The notes under the pieces: generated by a model
Database searches by the model: none
The model's input: only the letters and a program-made list of their open reading frames with translations
What the model was told of the DNA's origin: nothing
Part shown: piece after piece, positions 1-6,052 of the stretch
Layout of the letters: every line of letters starts with the position of its first letter
Numbering within the stretch: the stretch's first letter is position 1
Made by a program: the position numbers and the translations under genes
Assembly (NCBI GenBank): GCA_050486405.1
Contig: JBJHDF010000050.1
Location: 1 to 10,236, forward strand
Reading direction: 5' to 3'
Length of the DNA stretch: 10,236 nt
From: JBJHDF01 sp050486405
Lineage (GTDB): Bacteria; Pseudomonadota; Gammaproteobacteria; Pseudomonadales; Cellvibrionaceae

Positions 1-118
1 TGAATATTCGGGTCACTTGGTCTGATAATCTGTGTCGATTACCACCCGCAAGTGCCCACACGCATTGCTTGATCAATATGTTAAAGAACACCGGCGAGGG
101 CTCAGCCTCAAACCGTGG
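1..118 (-). promoter_or_regulatory. Leader of an rRNA operon (16S beyond left edge)
   Basis: Read on the minus strand, this stretch closely resembles the leader upstream of 16S rRNA in gammaproteobacteria. It has a boxA (79-90), then TTGATCAAGCAATGCG, then the boxC-like TGTGGGCA (53-60), in the same order as the E. coli rrn leader. A short hairpin with GAGG/CCTC arms (96-109) sits just before boxA in the position of boxB. The start of the leader is taken from the nearer promoter at 126-153. No mature rRNA is visible, so the 16S gene must begin to the left of base 1. The long open frames over this stretch are treated as chance. The resemblance is seen directly; the presence of 16S is inferred. 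Confidence 0.85.
79..90 (-). promoter_or_regulatory. boxA antitermination element of the rrn leader
   Basis: The minus strand reads TGTTCTTTAACA, one base from the E. coli rrn boxA core TGCTCTTTAACA. In rrn operons boxA RNA is bound by NusB/NusE (S10) and loads the antitermination complex that stops Rho from ending the long untranslated transcript. A boxB-like hairpin precedes it and a boxC-like TGTGGGCA follows at 53-60, which is the expected order. Confidence 0.85.
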
Positions 119-125
119 GATGCGA

Positions 126-153
126 ATTATACGCATCAAATACCGTTTGGCAA
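126..153 (-). promoter_or_regulatory. rrn promoter, downstream copy (P2)
   Basis: On the minus strand TTGCCA (148-153) and a perfect TATAAT (126-131) are separated by 16 bp, the spacing of E. coli rrn P1 promoters. The expected start is near 118-119, just ahead of the boxB/boxA region. The sequence after the -10 is TCGCATCCC, moderately GC-rich as in growth-rate-controlled promoters. Confidence 0.75.
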
Positions 154-166
154 GGACTTCAAACAA

Positions 167-180
167 GGAATTTTCATTCC
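167..180 (-). repeat. Small hairpin with GAAA tetraloop between the rrn promoters
   Basis: The minus strand reads GGAAT-GAAA-ATTCC, a perfect 5-bp stem closed by a GNRA-type loop. It lies in the transcript from the upstream rrn promoter and upstream of the second -35. It may be a protein-binding dyad, a leader hairpin, or chance; the sequence does not decide. Confidence 0.35.
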
Positions 181-239
181 GCTTTCAGGGGCTTATCAGG
201 GTGACCCCAAAGCCCCAGTTTGCCTTGGCAAGGGCGCGC

Positions 240-268
240 ACTATACGTCCCCGCCCACGGCTTGGCAA
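240..268 (-). promoter_or_regulatory. rrn promoter, upstream copy (P1)
   Basis: On the minus strand TTGCCA (263-268), a 17-bp spacer and TATAGT (240-245) are followed by the GC-only discriminator GCGCGCCC. Such a discriminator is typical of stringently controlled rrn promoters that respond to ppGpp and initiating NTP. Directly upstream (269-290) is an A-rich stretch, CATAAAAAAGTTC on the minus strand, in the place of an UP element. It shares the -35 hexamer with the downstream promoter, so the two look like a tandem rrn pair. The expected start is near 232-233. Confidence 0.75.
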
Positions 269-342
269 GAACTTTTTTATGGAGATTGTGAACCCCCATG
301 GAAAGACCGACTCCAGCTCGCAAAAGGCCCTTTTCGGCGGAC

Positions 343-1176
343 CTATGCGGTGATGCGCCGGCGACGCCACAGCCAGAGAACGGGGCCGGAGAGCGCATAG
401 GTCACAGCCAGAAGCAGCAATATCCGGGGAGGGTCTATGGTGATAACGACAAAGGCCATGACCACCAACAGCATCACCACAAAGGGTACCCGGCCGCGAA
501 AACCAAATTCCTTGAAGCTCAGATAGGAGATGTTGGACACCATAAGCAGACCGGTAAACGCGGTCACCAGAGCCGCGCCGGCGGCCAAGGGCACACTCAT
601 GCCGTGACCGTACCCCACCCAGACCAGGCCGGCAATCACGCTGGCGGCGGCAGGGCTCGCCAGGCCGACAAAATAACGCTTGTCCACGGTGCCGATCTGG
701 GTATTGAAGCGCGCCAGGCGCAGCGCCGCGCAGGCGGCGTAAATGAACGCCGCTGCCCAGCCAAACTTGCCCAGATCCCCCAGGGCCCAACTGAACATGA
801 CCAGAGACGGCGCCAACCCAAAGGACACCATGTCCGCCAGGCTGTCGTACTGCTCGCCAAAGGCACTGGTGGTTTTGGTCAGCCGGGCGACACGGCCATC
901 GAGGCCGTCCAGCACCATGGCTACAAAGATGGCCACGGCGGCGTGACTGAAGTCACCGTTCATACCCGCCACTATGGCGTAGAAACCACTGAACAGAGCA
1001 CCGGTAGTGAACAGGTTGGGCAGCAGGTAGACGCCTTTGTGGCGCACCTTCTTGCCGTTTTCCGAGACTTCCTCGATATGCTCGCCGAAGGGCAGCAGAC
1101 CCTCGTCTTCCGGCAGGGTCGGCGGGGGTTCGGGTTTGGCGGCGTCGGGTGCCGGTGCCTTTTCCGCTTTTGTCAT
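343..1176 (-). CDS. pssA: CDP-diacylglycerol--serine O-phosphatidyltransferase
   Basis: Predicted to make phosphatidylserine and CMP from CDP-diacylglycerol and L-serine, the first committed step to phosphatidylethanolamine, in the inner membrane. The 277-residue product carries the complete CDP-alcohol phosphatidyltransferase signature DG-x2-AR-x8-G-x3-D-x3-D at residues 93-115 (D93, G94, A97, R98, G107, D111, D115). It is followed by hydrophobic segments near 139-156, 177-213 and 232-267, so it is the multi-spanning type rather than the phospholipase-D-like E. coli enzyme. The first 45 residues are a Pro/Ala/Glu-rich cytoplasmic extension. I chose the ATG at 1176 because AGAGG precedes it; the frame stays open to 1287, but that stretch has no similarity and covers the intergenic hairpin. 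It lies downstream of ilvC on the same strand, an order also known in pseudomonads, and is probably cotranscribed with it. No convincing terminator follows its stop before the rrn promoters. Confidence 0.93.
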   Translation of the reverse strand: MTKAEKAPAPDAAKPEPPPTLPEDEGLLPFGEHIEEVSENGKKVRHKGVYLLPNLFTTGALFSGFYAIVAGMNGDFSHAAVAIFVAMVLDGLDGRVARLTKTTSAFGEQYDSLADMVSFGLAPSLVMFSWALGDLGKFGWAAAFIYAACAALRLARFNTQIGTVDKRYFVGLASPAAASVIAGLVWVGYGHGMSVPLAAGAALVTAFTGLLMVSNISYLSFKEFGFRGRVPFVVMLLVVMAFVVITIDPPRILLLLAVTYALSGPVLWLWRRRRITA

Positions 1177-1256
1177 AGCAGCCTCTGACGGGTTATCGAA
1201 ATGAAAGCCGCATTGTCCCACAGATGAAAGACTGGGGCATCTCTTCCGAACCCCAG

Positions 1257-1279
1257 CCCCCTCCGCAAAGCGGAGGGGG
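1257..1279. repeat. Perfect 10-bp GC-rich hairpin between ilvC and pssA
   Basis: CCCCCTCCGC, a 3-base loop (AAA on plus), then GCGGAGGGGG make a perfect 10-bp stem 11 bases after the ilvC stop. A second, weaker dyad, CTGGGG (1232-1237) with CCCCAG (1251-1256), lies on the pssA side. No T-tract follows on the minus strand, so it is not a standard intrinsic terminator. It could be a 3' stabiliser for ilvC mRNA, a partial terminator that sets the ilvC:pssA ratio, or a member of a dispersed palindromic repeat family. Confidence 0.7.
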
Positions 1280-1289
1280 AGGAGCAAGA

Positions 1290-2306
1290 TCAGTTCTTGC
1301 TTTTATCAATGATCTTGTTGGAGCCGATCCAGGGCATCATGGCGCGCAGACGGGAGCCCACCTGCTCTATGGGGTGAGCGGCGTTGAGACGGCGCTGGGC
1401 GGTCATCTCCGGGTAGTTGTGTGCACCTTCGCTGATAAAGCGCTTGGCGTACTCACCGGTCTGGATGTTGCGCAGAGCCTCGCGCATGGCCTTGCGGGAC
1501 TCGTCGTTGATCACCCGCGGGCCGGTAACATACTCACCGTACTCGGCATTGTTGGAGATCGAGTAGTTCATGTCGGCGATGCCGCCTTCGTACATCAGGT
1601 CGACAATCAGCTTCAGTTCGTGCAGACACTCGAAGTAGGCCATCTCCGGCGCATAACCGGCTTCCACCAGGGTTTCAAAACCCGCCTTGACCAGCTCCAC
1701 ACAGCCGCCACACAACACGGCCTGCTCACCGAACAGGTCGGTTTCGGTCTCGTCCTTGAAGGTGGTTTCAATAATGCCGGTGCGACCGCCGCCGATGGCA
1801 CTGGCGTAGGACAGCGCCAGATCCTTGGCCTTGCCGGAGGCGTCCTGGAAGATGGCGATCAGATCGGGGATGCCGCCACCCTTGACGAACTCGGTGCGCA
1901 CTGTGTGGCCCGGCGCCTTGGGCGCCACCATGATCACGTCCAGATCCGCACGGGGCACCACCTGGTTGTAATGAATCGCAAAACCGTGGGCGAAGGCCAG
2001 GGTGCTGCCCTTTTTCAGGTTCGGCTCGATCTCATTGCGGTACAACTGGGACTGAAACTCGTCCGGTGTCAGGATCATCACCAGATCGGCACTGGCCACC
2101 GCCTCGGGCACAGCAGCCACCTTGAGGCCGGCAGCTTCGGCCTTGGCGGCGGAAGCGGAACCGGGCCGCAGGCCCACCACCACGTCCACACCGGACTCCT
2201 TCAGATTGTTGGCGTGGGCGTGGCCCTGGGAGCCGTAGCCAATGATGGCCACCTTGCGGGCCTGGATGATGGAAAGGTCGCAATCTTTGTCGTAGTAAAC
2301 CTGCAT
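1290..2306 (-). CDS. ilvC: Ketol-acid reductoisomerase (NADP+), class I
   Basis: Catalyses the second step of valine, leucine and isoleucine synthesis: Mg2+-dependent alkyl migration and NADPH reduction of 2-acetolactate or 2-aceto-2-hydroxybutyrate, in the cytoplasm. The 338-residue product has the class I (short) length. The Rossmann motif GYGSQGHAHANN spans 23-34. The cofactor loop LRPGSAS gives R47, S50 and S52, the set that reads the NADPH 2'-phosphate. Active-site residues are all present: H107, K130, D190, E194, E226, E230 and S251. The start at 2306 is supported by GAGG about 8 bases upstream and by the usual MQVYYDKDCD opening. It is divergent from ilvY and followed after 113 bp by pssA; no acetolactate synthase gene is adjacent. 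The ilvY position suggests induction by its own substrates. Confidence 0.98.
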   Translation of the reverse strand: MQVYYDKDCDLSIIQARKVAIIGYGSQGHAHANNLKESGVDVVVGLRPGSASAAKAEAAGLKVAAVPEAVASADLVMILTPDEFQSQLYRNEIEPNLKKGSTLAFAHGFAIHYNQVVPRADLDVIMVAPKAPGHTVRTEFVKGGGIPDLIAIFQDASGKAKDLALSYASAIGGGRTGIIETTFKDETETDLFGEQAVLCGGCVELVKAGFETLVEAGYAPEMAYFECLHELKLIVDLMYEGGIADMNYSISNNAEYGEYVTGPRVINDESRKAMREALRNIQTGEYAKRFISEGAHNYPEMTAQRRLNAAHPIEQVGSRLRAMMPWIGSNKIIDKSKN

Positions 2307-2397
2307 GGCGATATCCTCGTGCTGGATGAGTAGGCTTGAACGGACGCCCGCCGGTAGGGCGCGCTATCGGGTAAGAGGCGCAGTCTAGGGAAAATCC

Positions 2398-2425
2398 GAC
2401 ATAACGTAAAATGATATATTCGCAA
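2398..2425 (-). promoter_or_regulatory. Candidate ilvC promoter
   Basis: On the minus strand TTGCGA (2420-2425), a 16-bp spacer and TATGTC (2398-2403) make a moderate sigma-70 promoter. The expected start is near 2391, giving an ilvC leader of about 85 bases. The imperfect -10 and the adjacent dyad (2433-2447), just upstream of the -35, are typical of a promoter that needs a LysR-type activator. Confidence 0.5.
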
Positions 2426-2432
2426 CCCTATA

Positions 2433-2447
2433 TCGCATATAATGCAA
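2433..2447. promoter_or_regulatory. Candidate IlvY operator overlapping the ilvY -10
   Basis: TCGCAT-ATA-ATGCAA is a 15-bp dyad with five of six positions matching in each arm. A second TTGC (minus strand, 2422-2425) starts 22 bp, or two helical turns, further toward ilvC, which fits the tandem sites used by LysR-type regulators. The dyad covers the ilvY -10 box, so binding would repress ilvY while placing the regulator just upstream of the ilvC -35. The symmetry is seen; the protein assignment is inferred from ilvY being divergent. Confidence 0.5.
2438..2443 (+). promoter_or_regulatory. ilvY -10 box, implying a leaderless mRNA
   Basis: A perfect TATAAT ends 8 bases before the ilvY ATG (2452), so transcription should begin at about 2450-2452, on the start codon or within two bases of it. 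There is no Shine-Dalgarno sequence before the ATG. The -35 position (around 2415-2420, TATATT) is poor. This fits weak, autoregulated expression. Confidence 0.5.
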
Positions 2448-2451
2448 TGTC

Positions 2452-3345
2452 ATGGACATTGCCAAACTGCGCCTCTACACCGCCCTGGCCACCAGCCTGC
2501 ATTTCGGCCGGGCGGCCCGGCTGTGCCACGTCAGCCCCTCCACGGTCAGCCGCAACCTGCGGCAACTGGAGGAGGAACTGCAGGTGCGCCTGATGGAACG
2601 GGACAACCGTTCGGTGTCCCTGACCCCGGAGGGCGAGAGCTTTCTGGTGTTCGCCCGCGAATCCCTGCAACAGTGGGAGACCTTCCAGGATTCACTGCTG
2701 GCCAGCGCCCGTGAGCTGCGCGGCCAGTTGAGCATCTACTGTTCGGTGACCGCCAGCTACAGCTTTCTGTTCGATATTCTCACCGATTTCCGCAGCCGCC
2801 ATCCCGGCATTGCCATCAAGCTGCACACCGGCGATCCGGCCCAGGCCCTGGAGCGGGTACTGGGCGGCCTGGAGGATATCGCCATAGCCGCGCGGCCGGA
2901 ACGCCTGCCGACGGACATCAGTTTTCAGCGTATCACCCTGTCACCATTGATCTTTATCGCCGCTCGCGATCAATCGCAATGGCTGTCCGGCGAAGAGGTG
3001 GACTGGCGGCAATTGCCGATGATTCTGTCGGAGGAGGGGCTGGCCCGGGACCGCTTCAACCAATGGTGCCGGCAACAGGGACTGCAGCCGGAGATCTACG
3101 CCGAGGTCAAGGGCAACGAGGCCATTGTCAGCATGGTCAGCCTGGGCTTTGGTGTGGGACTGGTGCCGCAGATAGTGCTGGACAACAGCCCCCTGGCGCA
3201 CCGGGTAACCGCCCTGCCCCGGCAGCCGGACCTGGGGCCTTTCGACGTGGGCATCTGCGTGCTCAACCGCCGCCTGAAAAGCCCCATTATTGCCGCCTTC
3301 TGGGAGCAACTCGGGCGACCCGCCCCAGCGCCTGCAAGCCGGTAA
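2452..3345 (+). CDS. ilvY: LysR-family activator of ilvC (IlvY)
   Basis: A 297-residue LysR-type regulator. The N-terminal winged helix-turn-helix covers about residues 1-60, with HFGRAARLCHVSPSTVSRNL close to E. coli IlvY. The effector domain follows and shares blocks with E. coli IlvY along its length, including FCSVTA/YCSVTASYS, RHPGIAIKLHTGDPAQA, GNEAIVSMVSLGFGVGLVP and the C-terminal IIAAFW. In E. coli, IlvY binds acetolactate or acetohydroxybutyrate and activates ilvC while repressing itself. The divergent layout with ilvC here is the same, so the same role is very likely. The start at 2452 aligns with the E. coli start although no ribosome-binding site precedes it. The last 59 bases overlap the end of the convergent membrane-protein gene; the tail after AFWEQL is Pro/Ala-rich and not conserved. 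Confidence 0.92.
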   Translation: MDIAKLRLYTALATSLHFGRAARLCHVSPSTVSRNLRQLEEELQVRLMERDNRSVSLTPEGESFLVFARESLQQWETFQDSLLASARELRGQLSIYCSVTASYSFLFDILTDFRSRHPGIAIKLHTGDPAQALERVLGGLEDIAIAARPERLPTDISFQRITLSPLIFIAARDQSQWLSGEEVDWRQLPMILSEEGLARDRFNQWCRQQGLQPEIYAEVKGNEAIVSMVSLGFGVGLVPQIVLDNSPLAHRVTALPRQPDLGPFDVGICVLNRRLKSPIIAAFWEQLGRPAPAPASR

Positions 3346-4627
3346 GCGCCGCCAGATTTTGCGCCAGTTCGCGGGCCGTGGCCTCGCCCTCGATACCCTC
3401 GGCCACCACCAGCCGTCGCTCGTTGGCAGTCACTGCCAGCACCTGGAAAAACTCCTGCAGATCACTGCCGGTGCCGGTTTGCAGGTTGGAGCGGAAACCA
3501 AACCCTGTCAATTGTGAGCGGGGCAACTGACGGTGCCGCAGCGGCGCGCCAAACAGCCGGCGGCGGCTCTCCAGCCCCCGGCTGTCGATACGCACCCAGA
3601 GGCTGTTACCCAACAGATAGATGCACAGCACCACGCCCAGCGCACCCAGACCACCGAGCAACCAGACAAAAAACGCGGGGCTGTCATCCAGCAGGCTCAG
3701 CCCGTAACCACCGGCCGCAACAGCGAGACAGAAAAACAAAAAAACCAGCTTACCGCCGGCACGGCGGCCCGCCGGGTGAAACAGCTCCACCCCACCGGCC
3801 ACCTGCCGCACCTGCACCACCGCGTCCAGCAACGACTCCCTGTGCTCCTGGGCGTGCAGGTGGTCCACCGCATCCTGGTCGATAAAACGCGACTGCTCGC
3901 CCGTGGCGAATACCGGTATCTCGAAGCTGCGCTCCAGTTTGAGGCCGTCCAGTTCCGTGGAGAGGCGCACTTTCCACAAATGGTAGTTGTTGCCGGGCGG
4001 CTCCGACGGCGGCAACTGCTCCGGCACCGCAAAACGAAAGCGCAGGCGGGTGCCCTGGACCGTGGCCACCGCCGAGGCGAAGCCGGTTTCCTGCCACACC
4101 ACCCGCTGGTGGCGCGAGCGGTTCTTGCCGCTACCGCTCATATAACTGTACAAACAGCTAACCTTGATCTGATAGCGGCGACCCGGATCGTGAGGCACGG
4201 ATATCTCGATGGTGCCCCCGATGTGCCCGCCGATGGCACCGGGATAGGGGTCCAAAGTCAGCGGCGTAGGCCCTACCCGACGCCAGACGCGGGTGCTTTT
4301 CACCGCACCGTACAGCAGCCCCAGCCCCACCAGGGGAAACAGCAGGATAAATAACCCCCCATACTCGCCGTCACTCAGCATTTCCGGCAACAGAAACAAC
4401 AGAGGCCAGGCGAACAGATTCCAGATAACCGTCATGACCCAGAGCATCCGGACGGTGGTGCGGGCGCCGCTGAGAATCGTGGGGCTGGCCCACTCGCGCC
4501 TACCGAGCCAGGGCTTGCTGCCCGTCTCGGGGTCGCCCGTCCGCGCCCCCCGGCGACGCAGGCTCCAGCCCGCAAACGGCAGCCCTATCAGTGCCGGCAG
4601 CCAGTGGCGCTCGTGTTTTTTCTGCAT
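3287..4627 (-). CDS. Four-TM membrane protein of unknown function, DUF3592-like
   Basis: I do not recognise a specific function. The 446-residue product has hydrophobic segments at about 61-81, 90-110, 293-313 and 317-341. A soluble, mostly beta-rich domain lies between the two pairs (about 120-285) and a basic C-terminal domain follows (342-446). The central segment contains YHLWKVRLSTELDG...SFEIPVF, the kind of 'WxVxxxxxxxG...F.IPVF' pattern I associate with DUF3592-type bacterial membrane proteins. The positive residues in the first loop and tail suggest that both ends face the cytoplasm and the beta domain faces the periplasm. The ATG at 4627 has a strong AAGGAG seven bases before it. It is alone on its strand here, and its end overlaps ilvY tail to tail by 59 bases. 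No catalytic motif is visible. Confidence 0.8.
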   Translation of the reverse strand: MQKKHERHWLPALIGLPFAGWSLRRRGARTGDPETGSKPWLGRREWASPTILSGARTTVRMLWVMTVIWNLFAWPLLFLLPEMLSDGEYGGLFILLFPLVGLGLLYGAVKSTRVWRRVGPTPLTLDPYPGAIGGHIGGTIEISVPHDPGRRYQIKVSCLYSYMSGSGKNRSRHQRVVWQETGFASAVATVQGTRLRFRFAVPEQLPPSEPPGNNYHLWKVRLSTELDGLKLERSFEIPVFATGEQSRFIDQDAVDHLHAQEHRESLLDAVVQVRQVAGGVELFHPAGRRAGGKLVFLFFCLAVAAGGYGLSLLDDSPAFFVWLLGGLGALGVVLCIYLLGNSLWVRIDSRGLESRRRLFGAPLRHRQLPRSQLTGFGFRSNLQTGTGSDLQEFFQVLAVTANERRLVVAEGIEGEATARELAQNLAALTGLQALGRVARVAPRRRQ

Positions 4628-4792
4628 CGCGGGTCTCCTTGTAAATCCCGTCGCCAGATTAGTGGAATCCGCTATGGAATTGGAAATTTTTATGACCGAT
4701 CAGTATGGCCGTGCTGTGAACTGGCACCAATTTCACCCGCCCCATAAGTGCTAACCTGTAAAGTACTCAAGCAGCTTTTCCGAGGGCAAAAC

Positions 4793-5998
4793 ATGTACAA
4801 AATCAATACCTTGACGCTGGCTGGCGCGGCACTGTTGCTGGCTGCCTGTGGCGGTGGCAGTTCCAGCAACCAACCCGAACCGGATCAGCCCGGGCTCAGC
4901 GGCAACACCTACGCCGCCGTCAGCGGCCCCAGAACCCACAACCAGGTGCTGGATGGCACCACTGCCACCGGTGGTTCGGCAACACTGCGCGTCCACCTGA
5001 CCGACGCCCCCAACCGGGATATCGAAGTGGCGGAAGTGACCATCAGCTCAGTGAGCGTTCACTCCCCCGGCGGCCCGCCCTACACTGTGCTCAGCGAACC
5101 CCGCACCCTGGATCTGCTGGAGTACCAGAACGGCCTGACCACCCTGCTGGGAGAAATCGACCTGGAAGCCGGCAAATACACCCAGTTGCGCCTGGAAGTA
5201 AGCGAGGGACGGGTGGTCAGCGAGGGGGAGGAATTCTCAGTGTTTGTCCCCAGCGGCACGGTGCGTATCAACCGGCCTTTTGACGTCTGTGCCGACGGCG
5301 AAGTGGACATAGTGGTGGACTTCGATGCCCGGGAATCCCTGCGCTACAACCCGGGGAAAAACGAATTCCGGATGCAGCCAGTGGTGAAGATCGACCGGGT
5401 GGACAGCCAGTGCCCGGATCAGCCCAACGGCAATGGTGAAGAGTCCGACAAGGAGTACGACGGCCCCCTGGGCTGGCTGGCCATAGTGCTGCCGCCGGTG
5501 GAACTGGACCTGTTCGACAGCCTGGTAACCACGGTCGACGACATCCGCGTACACGATCAGGGCATAGGCCAGGTGAGTGTGTTCGCAGAATCCTACGCTG
5601 TGGACCTGCTGGAGGACGAGCGGCAACTGGTCGACGAGGAAACCGGCGAGGTGACCCAGACCCTGTTGATTCCCGCGGTGGAAGTGCCCGCCGGCTCACT
5701 CAACCAGGTGCGGCTGCTGTTTCAACCCATTATCGCCACCGACACCGAGGGCCGCACCATCACCATCAAGATGCCCGCCGAGGAAGACAGCGAGGCCGAC
5801 GGCCTTAAGTTCTTCGACGAAGTGCAAGTGTGCGAGGGTGCGCTGACCGTCATGCAGTGGGATCTGGATCTGAGCAGCGCCAGCCTGGATTTTGAACACG
5901 GTGAACCCGTGATAGTGCTACACCCGGTCGTGCAACAAGTCGAAACGCCAGTGGTCTGCCAGGCCATTGAGGACGATGAGGAAGAAGAAGAGGAATAG
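4793..5998 (+). CDS. DUF4382 surface lipoprotein, internally duplicated
   Basis: A 401-residue predicted lipoprotein of unknown function. The signal peptide ends in LLLAAC with the lipidated Cys at 19 and Gly at +2, which favours the outer membrane. A short Ser/Gly/Pro linker follows, then a DUF4382 domain at about 62-202 (GSATLRVHLTDAP, then LDLLEY, LEAGKYTQLRL, VFVPSG, FDVC, FRMQPVVKI). Residues 227-384 repeat the same order in diverged form (VDLLED, VPAGSLNQVRLLF, IKMPAE, VQVC, VIVLHPVV). Cysteines occur at 166/207 in the first half and 347/389 in the second, with near-identical spacing. The tail is EDDEEEEEE. I chose the ATG at 4793 because it begins the signal peptide and has GAGGG six bases upstream; the in-frame ATG at 4748 would prepend 15 residues and break the signal. 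DUF4382 proteins are often predicted beta-sandwich surface proteins; a substrate is not known to me. Confidence 0.87.
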   Translation: MYKINTLTLAGAALLLAACGGGSSSNQPEPDQPGLSGNTYAAVSGPRTHNQVLDGTTATGGSATLRVHLTDAPNRDIEVAEVTISSVSVHSPGGPPYTVLSEPRTLDLLEYQNGLTTLLGEIDLEAGKYTQLRLEVSEGRVVSEGEEFSVFVPSGTVRINRPFDVCADGEVDIVVDFDARESLRYNPGKNEFRMQPVVKIDRVDSQCPDQPNGNGEESDKEYDGPLGWLAIVLPPVELDLFDSLVTTVDDIRVHDQGIGQVSVFAESYAVDLLEDERQLVDEETGEVTQTLLIPAVEVPAGSLNQVRLLFQPIIATDTEGRTITIKMPAEEDSEADGLKFFDEVQVCEGALTVMQWDLDLSSASLDFEHGEPVIVLHPVVQQVETPVVCQAIEDDEEEEEE

Positions 5999-6016
5999 TT
6001 TCCAGCACCGCCCGTC

Positions 6017-6046
6017 AAAAAAGCCCGGCTCCGACCGGGCTTTTTT
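6017..6046. terminator. Bidirectional intrinsic terminator
   Basis: AAAAAAGCCCGG, a 6-base loop, then CCGGGCTTTTTT: a GC stem flanked by six A on one side and six T on the other. It works in both directions and lies in the 54-bp gap between the convergent DUF4382 and glycoside hydrolase genes, so it very probably ends both transcripts. Confidence 0.95.
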
Positions 6047-6052
6047 GTAACT

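Noticed and set aside
322..334. AAAAGG-C-CCTTTT as a pssA terminator
   Set aside because: The single-base centre cannot form a loop, and after opening one the remaining stem is mostly A-T; no T-tract follows a stable stem.
32..400. 122-codon plus-strand frame at the left edge
   Set aside because: It runs antisense through the rrn promoters and leader, whose boxA, boxC and -10 elements explain the sequence conservation.
298..1188. Long plus-strand open frame (296 codons) across pssA
   Set aside because: It is antisense to a gene with a full catalytic signature, its translation is low-complexity His/Gly/Gln-rich, and it has no domain or ribosome-binding site. High-GC shadow frame.
1177..1287. 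Upstream in-frame start of pssA at 1287
   Set aside because: The extra 37 residues are encoded by the ilvC-pssA intergenic hairpin region and have no similarity to the family; the ATG at 1176 has a ribosome-binding site.
1224..2333. 369-codon plus-strand frame opposite ilvC
   Set aside because: It exactly mirrors ilvC, is rich in His/Gly/Val as expected of antisense high-GC DNA, and has no recognisable motif; ilvC has every active-site residue.
4722..4737. TGGCACCAATTTCACC as a second sigma-54 promoter before the DUF4382 gene
   Set aside because: The -24 TGGCAC is perfect, but the -12 element lacks the invariant GC at the required position (it has AC), so it would not be expected to function.
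4628..4792. Promoters for the divergent membrane-protein and DUF4382 genes
   Set aside because: Several weak -10-like hexamers occur on both strands, but none pairs with a good -35 at 16-18 bp, so none is listed.
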